A stretch of 64,000 bases of DNA from Eublepharis macularius (taxonomy: Eukaryota > Chordata > Lepidosauria > Squamata > Eublepharidae), in assembly GCF_028583425.1 (NCBI RefSeq), contig NC_072791.1, forward strand, positions 10,311,868 to 10,375,867, in the 5' to 3' direction. Made by a program: the position numbers and the translations under genes. Positions 44,191-55,469 of the stretch are shown here, one piece after another (the first letter of the stretch is position 1; every line of letters begins with the position of its first letter). The notes under the pieces are model-generated. The model was not told where the DNA came from. It saw only the letters and a list, made by a program, of their open reading frames with translations, and ran no database searches.

Positions 44191-44196
44191 CTGAGA

Positions 44197-44600
44197 GCCC
44201 TGCTGGATCAGAGCAGCGGGATTTATCTAATCTAGCATCCTGTTTCGCACAGTAGCCAATCAGTCACCTTGGAAAGCCAACAAACTGGACAAAGAGGCGA
44301 GTCTTCTTCTGAGTCCTGGAATTCAGAGGTTTGCTGCCTCTAATGATGGAAGTTTCTTTTGATCATCAGAACTAGTTATTAGGAGCGAATCTATCCTCTG
44401 TAAATCTGTCTAATCCTGAAATATTATCTATGCTTGTAGCTACTGACAACTCCGCTAGAATGAATTCCACAATATAATTACTCTTTGAACAAAGAAGCAT
44501 TTTCTTGAATCTACTGACCAGTGAAGATCTCAGAGTCAACCAGGTGTCAGTCCTGGAACAGTGGAAACCAGAGTCTACTAAGAGACTTTAAGAGGGGTAG
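44197..44600 (+). repeat. Old interspersed repeat, class unassigned
   Basis: Begins GAGCCCTGCTGGATCAGAGC, contains CATCCTGTTTCGCACAGTAG and AATCTGTCTAATCCTGAAAT, and ends near TTGAATCTACTGACC. I recognise this as a widespread squamate repeat but cannot place its class. Confidence 0.65.
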
Positions 44601-44847
44601 CCAGGCAAGTCTGTTGCAGCAAAACTAAATGAGAGTCTAGGGTAGCACCTTAAAGACAAACCAGATTTTATGCCAGTATCAGCCTCTGGGGACTAGAGCC
44701 CCACTTCTTTGGCTGCTATGAGCTGATCCTTGCTAGACAGACCCATTACCAGAATCCAGTCTTGGCCTCTGATGTGGGAAGATCTACTCCATGTAAGCTG
44801 ATGGTGGAACAAAAAGAACGCCATTGACGTAATACCGTTATTAGGAC

Positions 44848-44897
44848 CAAATCAGTCACAAATAACAGTAGGCAAATCAGTCACAAATAACAGTAGG
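44848..44897. repeat. 25-bp tandem duplication
   Basis: CAAATCAGTCACAAATAACA plus GTAGG, twice and identical, immediately left of the hairpin at 44902. Confidence 0.92.
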
Positions 44898-44901
44898 CAA
44901 G

Positions 44902-44985
44902 ACCTTTGTATTCTTTAGAAGGGGGAAATGATTGTGTCCCTGCTATGCCTTAAAATCATTTCCCCCTTCTAGAGAATACAAAGGT
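44902..44985. repeat. Near-perfect 32-bp hairpin, 20-nt loop
   Basis: Left arm 44902-44933 and right arm 44954-44985 are inverse with one mismatch. Arms run from ACCTTTGTATTC to GGGGGAAATGATT. It could be a small MITE or a miRNA-like hairpin; nothing in the sequence decides. Confidence 0.9.
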
Positions 44986-45479
44986 TCCCCAGTCGTCCTT
45001 CTGTCCCTCTCCCTCCTTCTCTCACAGCCTAATTCTGCTTTTGTGAGAGGTTTTTGTGTAAAAAGTGGGATACAAGTGAAGTGTATGTGGGTTTATTTAT
45101 ATACATATACATGCACATATGCATATGAAAAGCACCATGTGGAATCTCTTGTGACATGGAAGAACCTGCGTAAAACCTGCTCCCCCTTTTATATTGTTTA
45201 TGTTATTTATAGTCCTCTTTTCTCACAGCGACTTTAGACAGACAATACAGTGTCTGGGTCTCTAAGGTCTATTTAAAAGACATATCAGTATACATGCAAT
45301 AGGGTATATACATACATACATATATATATATTTATATTTATGTTGCGTTTTTATATATCCATACATGTACGTATATATATGTTTTAAAAAAAATCATCTA
45401 AGTTGTCCTTTTGATGGGCCCAACTCCATGATGCTGTGCAAGTTTTTGCGTGTATATACCCTATTGCGTGTAAATTGTT

Positions 45480-45534
<55 letters not shown>

Positions 45535-45639
45535 ACAGAGACTCGGCTTCTCTTTCTCTCCACAGAAGGACCGAGGAGAGGGGCGGAACAATGAGACCAA
45601 ACCGGATGTAAGCGAACTCCCACCCCCCACAGGGGAAGT
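44986..45639. other. AT-rich spacer with microsatellites
   Basis: Contains a LINE-tail-like fragment near 45195-45260, a (TA)n tract at 45484-45523, and a perfect 16-bp inverted repeat (45296-45311 and 45452-45467). No gene. Confidence 0.7.
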
Positions 45640-46559
45640 GCGTCAGTCAAGACGTCACACTCGGCTTCCGGCCCCCTGGCCCCGCCCCTCAATGCGACCT
45701 ACGTGAGCCGTTTACGTCGCTAACAGTCCCCCAGTCGTCGTCATCTTCACCGCCCCTCCCCCATCGAAACCAAACCTAACCTACTCTATTTTTCATTTTT
45801 GGCGAGGGAAGCAGAAATACGTTACCGGCAGCTCTCCGCAGGGCTGGGCTCGTATAGACAGTCAAGGCCGCGCCTCCACCTCAGCCGCTCTGACCCCCCC
45901 AAACGAAACGAGCAGAAGACGTGACTGAGGAGCGCACAAAATGGCGCCGGGCGAAGAGTAGAAAAATAAAATCCGAAGCCCAGGTGCGCATGCGCGCTGT
46001 GAGGCGGGCGGCCTCCCTTCGCCACCGCCGCAAGGCTTTGCGAAGCCCGCCCCCTCTGCCTTCCGTTTCCATGAGACGGGAGTCGGCTCAGCCAATCAGC
46101 GCTTGACATCCTTCTCGCTCCCCGCCATCCAATCCCCGCGCGCGGCATTTCACATCCGGACTTTTTTTTTTTTGGTGCTACCCTTTCTTCCAATCGACAC
46201 AAGGGACGAGAAAGAGGGGCGGGGCCGGTGGTGTGGGGGTTGGGAAGTATTGGTGGAAACTTTGACTTCACTCCCTTTTGAAGCCCGGCCGTCCAACGGG
46301 GCCTCGCCTATTCCGCGGCTGCGGCCAATGAAAAGTCTCCATCCCTCTGTGAAAAGATGAAGCGAAAACGCGCTCGCCCAATGACGTCCCGGGAGGGGCC
46401 GCCGCGCGGCCCAATGAGCGGCGGGCAACGCGCTAGGCGCCCAATAAGGGAGGGGCAGGGCCCCCTTGGGCGTCACGAGCGGGGCGGGCCAATGGGAGGC
46501 CGCGCCGCGCAGGGCTCGCTCAACAGCTTGTTATTGGGGTGGCCGTCCGCGCTGGGCCG
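45640..46559. promoter_or_regulatory. ARID4A: ARID4A CpG island, upstream/bidirectional part
   Basis: CpG-rich sequence with CRE-like GACGTCA (45650-45656), a perfect NRF1 site TGCGCATGCGCG (45985-45996), an AAAATGGCGCC box (about 45938) and a TGACGTCC site (46382-46389). A minus-strand donor-like CCG-GTAACG lies near 45826. In human the antisense lncRNA PSMA3-AS1 starts beside the ARID4A promoter (from memory), so divergent transcription is plausible. Confidence 0.75.
46092..46537 (+). promoter_or_regulatory. ARID4A: Array of nine CCAAT boxes (NF-Y sites)
   Basis: Forward CCAAT at 46092, 46129, 46190, 46325, 46378, 46411, 46441 and 46489 plus inverted ATTGG at 46533. The spacing from 46378 to 46411 to 46441 is 33 and 30 bp, close to three helical turns. 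It lies just upstream of ARID4A exon 1. Confidence 0.85.
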
Positions 46560-46806
46560 AAGAGGCTCCAGTCAGTCAGTCACTCCGTCCGGGGGCGGAG
46601 CGGCCGAGGGAGGAGGCGGAGCCAAGCGGGACGGGCCCTCCCCTCTCCCCGCCACTGCCGCCGCCGCCGCCACCCCCATCGCTGCTGCTGCCGCCGCCGC
46701 CGCTGTCGTCGACGCTGTTCGTGGAAGGGGCCGCTGCGCTCGGGCGATCGGTGCCTTCGGGCGGGCAGGCGCGCTCTCTCGCTGCCTCCTCCTTCCCCGC
46801 GCGGCG
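46560..46806 (+). other. ARID4A: ARID4A exon 1, non-coding
   Basis: GC-rich 5' UTR ending in GCGGCG followed by GTGAGT at 46807. The start is not resolved; 46560 is an estimate. Triplet GCC/GCT runs near 46660-46710 give long accidental frames on both strands. Confidence 0.65.
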
Positions 46807-47229
46807 GTGAGTTCCGTGGCCGGGAGCCCGAGAGGGAAGGGGGTCGGGCTGGGGTAGAGGAAGGGCAGGGCAGAGCGGGCGGCGGCGGCGGGGCTCCTCT
46901 CCAGGCTGCAGGGTCGCGCCCCCTCCGCTCGCCTGCCGCCCCGAAGCGGCTCCCTGGCGCGGAGGCATCCGCCGGGCCTGCCTCCTCCCCTCCCTCCCTC
47001 CCTCCGCTCGGGCTGCCCTTCCGCCCTCTCCCCTGCCTCCCCTCCGCCGCCCGGCCGGAGCCTTCCCTGGGAGAGAGAGGAGAGAGCCGAAGGCATCCGC
47101 CGCCGCCCCCCTCCAGAAGCCTGCGCCTGCCGCCGTCCCCCTCCTCGCCCGCCGCCCTCTGTCACTTCGGGAGGGTTGTGTGTTGGCGTGGGGGAGGAGT
47201 GCGTGTGTGTGCGCGCTCCGGGTAGGGCA

Positions 47230-48040
47230 GAAAGGCCTGGGTGAGCAGCGCGCGTGTGGCGTGTGGGGGGTAAAGACCCCAGTGTGAGGAGTGTGTGTGG
47301 CGGGCAGACGGAAGAGCCCTGGGCGAAGAGTGGGGTTTGTGTGCTTGAAAGGGGGGAGGAGTGTGTGCTTGTGTTGTGGTGGTGGCTGAAGAGCCCTGTG
47401 TGAGAAGTGCGTTTGTGTGTGGGGGTTGTGTGCTTAGGGGGGAGCCCTGTGTGAGGAGTGTGTGTTTGTGTGTGGCATGCGTGTTCGGGGCGGGGGGCTT
47501 TGTGTGAAGAATATTTATGGTGTGTTGGGGGAAAGAATCATGTATGAGTGTTTTGTGTTGTGGTGATGGGGAAAAATCCCTGGTAAGGAGTGCATATGTA
47601 TTTGTGCGTTGAGGGAAAGAGCCCTGGGTAAGGAGTGTGTGTGTGTTTGTGTGTGGCGTATGTGTTGAGGGGAAACTTTGTGTAGAGTTTGTGTGGTGCC
47701 TTGGGGGGGGGGGAAGAACCATGTATGAAGAGTGTGTTGTGGTGGTGGCTAAAGAGCCCTGTGTGACGTGTGTGTTTGTATGTGGCATATGGGTCGGAGG
47801 GAAGCTCTGTGTGAGGAATTTGCGTGGTGTGTTGGGGGTAAAAGGACCATGTATGAGTGTTTTGTGTTGTGGTGATGGGAAAAGATCCCTGGTAAGGAGT
47901 GTGTGTGTATTTGTGTGTTGGGGAAAGAGTGTGTGTGTTTGTGTGTGGCGTATGTGTTGAGGGGAAACTCTTCCTGAAGAGTTTGTGTGGTGCCTTGGAG
48001 AAAAAAACCACGTACAAGGAATGTGTGTGTTTGTGGAGAC
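47230..48040 (+). repeat. GT-rich degenerate minisatellite in ARID4A intron 1
   Basis: Variants of AAGAGCCCTGTGTGAGGAGT, GTGTGTTTGTGTGTGGCGTA and a GTTGTGGTGGTGGC block alternate. A higher-order period of about 300 bp is visible: TGTATGAGTGTTTTGTGTTG recurs at 47541 and 47850. The plus strand is almost all G and T. This composition creates the long stop-free frames on the minus strand, which are not genes. Confidence 0.85.
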
Positions 48041-48990
48041 CAAATGGTTGCTGTGGCCTGTGGGGAGCTTGCGGGGGCTCTTATTTAGGGGAGAGCAGTT
48101 TACACACACAGGTTGTGAGGGAGGGGAGGAAGTTTTGCCGCTCACAAACACTACCTGAATATTTGGATGGGGAGGGAGAAGAATTGAAGCATTTGGGGAA
48201 GTGACTTCGAAGGAAGGGGGACTGTTTAGGGGAAGGTCCCTCCAGCTTGGAGGCCGGCTGTGGGTTGAGAGATGTGAAGGACACGTCTTGTGCCGTGGAG
48301 GGGACTGTCAGGCATTTGTTTTAGAAGGGAGCAGGTGACTGGGGGGTGTATTCGTGTCTGGAGGGGCAGAGGCTGCAATCCCTGCCGTGCTTGGGAAGAA
48401 GTCCCATCGGGAGCCCTGAGTAAACATGCATCACGACAAGGCCTGGGAGAGTGGCAGCGGAGGGTGTGTCTGTGGGAGTGACTGGCCCGTCAGGCCTTCT
48501 GCTGGGACCGGCTTCCTGACGGCAGCTTGCTGGTTTCAGAATCAAGTAAGGTTGGAGAGGGAGCCGGGTGAAGAGTAGCCATGAGGTCTCACCTTGCCCA
48601 GGCCTGCCCTCCTGCCCTGGACCAGCTTCTTTCTTCCTTCTTCTTCCTTCTCAAAGGCATTTTGTTCCTGCATGGAGGCGCTTTCTTCTGGATGTGCTGC
48701 AAGGAAAGAGGGGGCCCTGGAAACTGGAGTGACAGTAGCTGCTTCTGAAGCAGGACTCCAGTTGGTCTGCTGAGTCCCTTTCAGCACTTACCTCCAACCT
48801 TGCCAGGGCATGTAAGACTTGAAGCCACGGATGCAGAAGGCTGTTTGTGTATGCTATGGAGAAGGGTGTATCTCATAATCATCTAGAGGTTTGGAAGAGA
48901 ACTCGGTTCTCAAGAACTCTTTCCTCTTTCTTACAAACATAGGGGTTTGACTATTTATTCTTTCTTGCTTTCTAGGGGGTTTTTTTCCAG
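48041..48990. other. ARID4A: ARID4A intron 1, right part
   Basis: Purine-rich at first, then ordinary intron ending in a good polypyrimidine tract and CCAG at 48990. A second AG at 48974-48975 is a weaker alternative acceptor. Confidence 0.6.
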
Positions 48991-49048
48991 CTGAGGTAAA
49001 GAGACATCTTTTGAGCTGGAATCCCTCAAATAACCTTTAAAGATGAAG
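48991..49048 (+). other. ARID4A: ARID4A exon 2, holds the start codon
   Basis: A 58-nt exon with 52 nt of 5' UTR and the first two codons ATG AAG (49043-49048), then GTAAGC. Confidence 0.85.
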
Positions 49049-52000
49049 GTAAGCATCCATTTAGTTGAACTGGGAAATGTTCTTTCGTTCTTCCCTGTCT
49101 TTGGATACTTGACCTTCTTGGTGGTTTTGCATTCACTTTTAATATTTTTAAAAAATGAAAATAAGCATTCTTTTGAACACTGTGCTTGGAGATAGGTGGG
49201 TCACTTAGCTAGCAAACTCATCTTTGATTGGTCAGTGCTGATGCTGGCAGAATCAGGAAGTAATGAAATGGCTTTATTGCATCAAAGTACTCATGAATTC
49301 AATACATGTTGAAGGAGTTGTCCGTGCAGGTGGCCAGTCATCTGAACTTTGCAACTGAAACTATATGAAACGTGAGCGGGGGTTGTTTGCAATGTTTTTC
49401 TGTTACAACTTTTGCCGTACAAAAAGCAGCCATTCACAGAACTAGCTTTTGCTTTTTAAAAAATGGTTTGCACGCACAGATACATGTCCCGCTGCTTCTG
49501 AGAGCGTGACTTGTAGTTGTAATGTGTTTTTTTTTAATTGTCATGTGATGTACTTTTTTCAGTTATGGATGAGAAAAATAAAGCATGAGTAGTCTTGCCG
49601 GTGTGTAGGCAAAGTGCACGCATTTTCTGAGTGTACATTCATTGGCAAGTTATTTTTCTAGTGCGCTCCCTAATTTTTTCATGCTCATAAACTGATATAT
49701 AAGATATCAGAAAACCTCTTTCCAGTTGTGGAAGAACGTAAGTGCTTGCAGGAAACCCCCAACAACATTATAAGCTTGCTTTTGACACCTAACTTAATAT
49801 GCAATATGAAATTGTATTTTCCAAACTTTACTGAGTTGACTATTCCTACACTTTTATTTTGAGAATGTCCGTCCTTTTTTAATTGATGCTTACCCAAATT
49901 GCTGAGACAGAGGTGGGGTCAATAAAATCATGGTCTAACTGAATCTGATGTTTATGAATCGACTCCCAAGTGAGAGTAGAACAGTTTACTCCAAGAGTCC
50001 CAACAAGTTGTGATACTAACTGTTGCTCTCTGTTTATAACTATGTAGTTCATCTGATAGCTTAAATGACCCCTGATGTAGGACTGAGGCTGCAAACCTCA
50101 TCCAGTACCTTGAGACATACTTCTGAGTAAACATGCATAGGACCAGACTGTCAAAGTAATTGAAAATAAATGACCTGTTGCCTTGCTTTTGTTCTAATAC
50201 CTTGTTGTTAACTAAGCTCTCATTATCCTGTATGGTGGCTTCTAGGTGTTTGTTTTAAGGGAAAGTATAATGGAAACACTAGGGAACGAAAAACTAATGT
50301 CATCTGGCATTGCTTTTTTCACCATTTGTTAAAATCGGTATTTCATATTTAATTTTTCTGCTAGTGCCCCTTTGCCTGAGAAACTGAGGTGCTTTGGTGA
50401 AAGAACTTTAATGCGTTTACTAATTTTTAGTGACTAGCAAAATGTATTCTTTTCCAAAAACTTTAGAGCATAAAATGAAACTTTTTTTCCCTAGGAGCGC
50501 ATACTTTTGCAAGATGCTTCATGCCATGTTTCTGTTGTGGTTTTCTCCAAGCAGGCTGTCATTGCAAGCTGGAGCTCAACAGCATGGTGAAAAATAGCGT
50601 AATAAGGCTAATTGTCATTTAGGAGAGACAAAAACCTCACCTTCATCCCTTTATATTAAGTTTTTCTTGAAAAAAACCGTACAAAATAATTTCTCTTAAC
50701 TTCGGAAACTTGTTAGATCGTGGTATTTTCTGAAATGCAGTGGACTGCATTTTTTGCTGGTTATTAGAGAGCTCTTTTACCCTTAGACGTGCCTCTGACA
50801 ATGGTAGATCCCAAAGTCCTTACAGTTTCTAATGGTTAAAGGAGAGAATAGGACTTCCTTTTTTCCCCTTGTGTGTTAGGCTGAAGTTGGATTCATTGCA
50901 TCTGAATGCTTTTGTTGATCAAGTCATATCTCTCTTCCCTATTTCATCAGGCAGCGGATGAGCCTGCCTACCTGACGGTGGGGACTGATGTCAGTGCCAA
51001 GTACCGTGGTGCCTTCTGTGAGGCAAAAATTAAGACTGTGAAGAGGCTGGTGAAAGTCAAGGTGAGATGAAACATTAGGGGCAGTGTGTTAAAGGCCCCG
51101 AGGGAGCATAGTAAAGTGCTTTATTGGACTACTGTTTCACTTAACCCTAGTACACGCAGTAGTTCTCCATGGTTTTGAACAGAGGTCCTGCCAGCCCTCC
51201 TACCTGAGAAGCTTTTAACTGGAGATGTTGATTTACCATTTGGTAAATATTGACATGAGTGATGCAGCCATTTGTAGGCCACCTATATGATGCCTAGCCT
51301 TCTGGCTTCTTTTAAAAAGGAAAACATTTCTGAAAGGGGTGGGGGGTACAGTAGGCTATTTTTTAGCCTTGGAGTGCTTACAATTGCTGGATCGTTGGTA
51401 GGGCCCTCTAATAAATGTAATATGCTAGGTTATCAAAGAGGCAGGCCTAATGGTCTAGTTGCTGGTATCGCAAGAATGGTGACTTGCTCAGTCATTGATC
51501 ATAGGAAAATGTATCTCTAATGGATCTGAGTTAATAGCCCGGTTGAAGGTACGGCTGCAGCGGTGCTAGGAGCTTCTCGCATAATTGATAGGGTTTTGTG
51601 GAACTTTTAAAAGACCAACAGACTTATTGTGCAAAACTTCCCGGAGCTGAGTCTTGTTTGACAGACTTGTATGAGAGTTTAGGTTTGCTGTTGCTTTGGG
51701 TAAGGTTTGATTTAAGTTGTGTATTTTTATGTCCAGCTGAGGAACCAGGTAAAAGCCACATGCTTGGCTGACAGTTGAAGTGGTCTTGTTGCCGATTCAC
51801 ATTTCATTGTTCTTATGTACAGGCCTTCACACACATTTATTTGGGAGAACGTTCTATTTGGATGCTAGCAGATATTATAAAACGGCATGCAATTTTTGAT
51901 CAGGGTGCAAGTCAAACACGTTTGTTTTTCTCTCTCTCTCTCTCTGATGTCTCTCTCTAGGTGGTTTTAAAACAAGATAATTCAATGCAGTTGGTGCAAG

Positions 52001-53132
52001 ATGACCAGGTGAAAGGACCTTTAAGGGTATGTATGCTGCACATATTCTGCAAAGAAATAAAAAACTTCAGAAACGTTTTTTTCATTTGATGACCTGATAC
52101 AAACCCTTCTAAATAATGGCAAGATTTCCATTTGTTTTAAGTTCTATCTTGAAACTGTGCGTAATGTATGCTTTTTCACTAAAAGGTTATTGCAGAAAGC
52201 ATTTCTATAAATAGGTTACTCGAAAAGCAGGAAATAAAATTATCCACCAAAAAGAAAAATGTAGTAGAAAGCAGGATACCAGGATTAATTTCAGTACAAC
52301 TTGTTCGTTTCTAAGATTTGATACAAAGTCTCCAAATTCTGAAACTGCCCTTTTTGCGGAATAGTTCTCATCTATGATTTTGTGATAATCCGTAAGCATA
52401 TTCCGTTACCAATAAAAACATACATGGCTTGCGATCCCACAAAACTCATCGTGTTTACAACTTGTTAATTTTATTGGGGTGTGTGCAGTGGCTAATTGCA
52501 TCTGGATTGGGGTATCAATGTTTTTTCTCTAAAAAGCCTTACTGTTTCTGTTTCGTCATTGCTCCTGGGGGTGTGTTTTGCATGACTTTCGTAAGAGGGG
52601 CCGAATGTGCCCTGAACAATTAAACTGCCATGTTGGATGCTGTCTCTGTTCTGTGCCAAGTGGGAAGGCCCCCTGCAACGTTGATGCGTGCGTATCACGG
52701 TGTGTGAACAGTCACGTCATCCCAAGGAACTAAGAGTGCACCAGTACTCCCTGAGGCAACCTGTGCTATATCCTACTAGCATTAGGAGATTCCACGAATC
52801 ACCGCTGGTCAGAGAACAAGTCGCATTCTATGACAAGGGCAAGGGAAGTCAAGACTTTGGGAGATGGTATTAACGCAGCATTCTTTATGTTGTAATGAAA
52901 TGCCTGCCCTTGTATTTCTGACCCCCTTTCTGACCCGGGTGTCAGAACGTCAGGCACTGTTTATATAGGGCCGATGTGTTTTTAAATAAAAGCATTTCTT
53001 TATCTGCAAGGAGATGTAAAGTGTCATGTTCAACATTACAGGTTGGTGCAGCTGTTGAAACCAAGATGCCTGATGGATCCTTTCAAGAAGCCATTATCAG
53101 CAAACTGACCGATGCCAGCTGGTATACTGTAG
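49043..53132 (+). CDS. ARID4A: AT-rich interaction domain 4A (ARID4A), 5' part, four coding exons
   Basis: ARID4A (RBP1) is a nuclear chromatin protein that binds RB and brings the SIN3-HDAC complex to promoters. Coding exons in the window: 49043-49048, 50951-51061, 51961-52026 and 53042-53132, all GT-AG, giving 91 codons plus one base. The protein begins [20 protein letters not shown], then [38 protein letters not shown] and SDGSF-like [15 protein letters not shown]. This is the N-terminal Tudor-like region and is almost identical to human by memory. The ARID, chromodomain and C-terminal exons lie beyond 64000. The next expected exon (FDDGDERTLRR in human) is not found by eye up to the window end, so intron 5 is longer than 10.8 kb. 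Confidence 0.96.
49049..50950. other. ARID4A: ARID4A intron 2
   Basis: 1.9 kb, AT-rich, with no extra gene. 50060-50150 has a decayed CTTCTGAGTAAACATGCATAGG repeat fragment. Confidence 0.6.
51580..51665 (-). repeat. Decayed hammerhead-like repeat, ARID4A intron
   Basis: TTTTGTGGAACTTTTAAAAG and a GACCAACAGACTTATTGTGC stretch ending near GTTTGACAGAC match the inverse of the family tail. The core is no longer recognisable. Confidence 0.45.
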
Positions 53133-53864
53133 GTAAGGGATTGTCTTGACTTGGGCTTTCCTTGCTGAAGTATCTTGATTGGCATGAAGGTTTGATTAAG
53201 TTCTTCTGTGACATTGGCACCAAGATGCAGTTCAGTTCTTCTCTGGCACAGACAGCCTGGGGCAGCTCTTGTAACCCTTCGTTTTATTTTCCATTACTAT
53301 GCGGTGTTGGTGTAAACAAAAGTACAAGACTTATCTCGGTGGTTTGGAATTGGGAAGGGTGACTTGCAGCCAACTCAAATTCATAATGTTTGTCACAGTA
53401 AGGCGGCTTCAGTTTACCGTGGTTATATCTGAACAAGTCAGGGAAAGAACAGTACATCTGCAGGCTTTTTTCAGCTTAATTGCAGTTGAAGTTCATAAAT
53501 TGTGTATGACAGGCCAAAGTGTTGGTCTCCATATTTACCCTCAGGACAGAAAAAAGTGAGGCAAAGGTTCCCATTGCTTGTGAGGGCTTAATTGGTCTCG
53601 ATCATTGAGTGGTAGTCCATCAGTACTTGCTTGCTGGAGTGTTGATTTGGTGCATGCTACATGTTCAGGATCTCTGGATTTTCTGTCCCTGGCCTTCATT
53701 CTTTCAGATAACAATGGGGTGGAGTCTTCCATTTGAATGCCTCTTGTTTTTAAAACATCTTCCCTTCATGTATACAGCTATCACATTCTGAGGGGAGGGA
53801 AGCTCCTAACCTTCTTCCCCCCTTTAGTCATTTTAATTATCACATGGGCGAGTCGGTGTGATTT
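53133..53864. other. ARID4A: ARID4A intron 5, first part
   Basis: No repeat or gene classified. Confidence 0.45.
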
Positions 53865-54035
53865 CTTGGTTAGATGGTAGGACTGTGATGTGAAGACTTG
53901 TGTTCGAATCCTGGAGTGCCATGAAGCTCAATATGTGACCTTGGGCCAGTTGCTCACATGCAGCCTATTTGCAGGATTGCTCTGAGGATGCAATGGGGTA
54001 GGGAGTTGCTTTCAGTTCCTAGGAGGAAAGGCAAG
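53865..54035 (+). mobile_element. Old tRNA-derived SINE
   Basis: TTGGTTAGATGGTAGGACTG head, GTGTTCGAATCC B box, GTGACCTTGGGCCAGTTGC body and a CTCTGAGGATGCAATGGGG end. Confidence 0.75.
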
Positions 54036-54892
54036 GTAATCATTTATGTGCAGGGAATATTTTCCTTGACGGAGCATTCAGTCATTTGAATCTATCACGT
54101 GCGCTCCGAAGTGGTATATTTGAGCTGTAGGTGAATCGCGCCTCGCTGATACTTTATCTTTGTATGTTTTGGGAGCTCAGCAATTCTGTACAAATCGGGT
54201 AGTATTAAATGAGCACGCACAAGTATCCAGATGTGGTTGGTTATATTTTGCTTGATTAGGATACTTACCATTCACACAACTTTGTAGCAGTGTCACATTT
54301 CGTGCTTCTGTTTTTCAGTTGTTGTAGTTGTCTTTTGAATAGAGGAGAAGGGGATGAAGTTGTTTCTGCATTGGGGAATATGACAGGCTGCTCATAACTC
54401 GAGGTAGTTAATCTTTTGCCCAGTCACATCTTGCAAGAAAGAATCACCTCCAGGTCACTAGAGGGAGAGGCTTTGTGACGGCTGATTCCTCCCCCCCCCC
54501 CACACACATCACATTGCTTTGTGTGAACAACTAAGTAAAAATGTTTGCGAGCTAGAAAGTTGCATAAAGTCTTCTAAAACCAGTATGGGAAGAGGACAGA
54601 AGTCATGATGGAGGTTTATATTCAAGCTTCTACAGGGTTGAGAGCCACTCTGGATTTATGGCTGGACTAGGACATTCCCGAAACAAGGCTGTGATCGTAA
54701 CTATGATAAGTAGCATTTCTCTTGGCTGTTTCAGGCATCACTTATATGATCCATATAAATGAAGGTTTTAAAAATGTGTAGCGTTTGCAGTGCTTTTGGC
54801 TTGATGATGAGTATGTAGAAGAAACATAGAAACAGCGTTGAAGTCTTGTTGAAATGGTGTAGATTGGCATAGATAGCAAGCAAAGTTATGAG
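54036..54892. other. ARID4A intron, unassigned
   Basis: No gene or clear repeat. A C12 run at 54490-54501. Confidence 0.45.
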
Positions 54893-55308
54893 CAGGGCTC
54901 ATTTCGAGGGGGAACACGCAGGAACACAGTTCCGGCAGTTCCCCAAAGAGGTCACATGTCAGGTGGCCCTGCCCGCCTGACTCTCGGCCATTTGGGGCCC
55001 ATTTCTTCCTGGATTGGCGCCGAAACGGCCCGGATCGGTCCTCTGACAGGTGGTGGATCACTCTCCTGTTCAGCAGTCGCCTGCTCCTGACCTTTTTGGG
55101 GCCCCTTTTCGGCCATTTTGGGCCCAATTTTGGCCCTGAATGGCCAGGATTGGGTCCAAAGCAGCCAGGATAGGTGAGGCCAGGGGGTGTGGCATATGCA
55201 AATCAGTTATGCTAATGACACATTTCCGGTGATGTCAAGGGGCGTGGCATACACTAATGAGTTATGCTAATGAGTTCCTCCAGCTCTTTTTCTACGAAAT
55301 GACCCCTG
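54893..55308 (+). mobile_element. hAT-like MITE with CAGGGCTCATTT ends, clean copy
   Basis: CAGGGCTCATTTCGAGGGGG to ACGAAATGACCCCTG with a perfect 8-bp duplication GTTATGAG (54885-54892 and 55309-55316). The terminal CAGGG-TCATTTCG is inverted at the right end. The perfect flanks make it one of the youngest elements here. No coding capacity. Confidence 0.94.
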
Positions 55309-55469
55309 GTTATGAGGATGAACACTTAACTGGCGCTAGAAGCCTTATTGGGAGGTGGGGCACAGCGCAGTGGCAAAGGACCTTTTTATCTGCGGCAGAA
55401 TCTGCAGTGAAGAAATGTCAGGGTTCATAAAAACTTCTGAGTAAGATGGTGACGGAGAGCTGCTGTTTA

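Noticed and set aside
46539-47225. 228-codon plus-strand frame and overlapping frames in the ARID4A island
   Set aside because: GC-rich frames of Arg, Pro, Gly and Ala in several phases at once, crossing the exon 1 donor. The real ARID4A start is at 49043.
47162-48151. 329-codon minus-strand open frame rich in HTNTHTLLTQG repeats
   Set aside because: It is the shadow of the GT-rich minisatellite: the C/A-rich strand lacks stop codons. No conserved domain and no start context.
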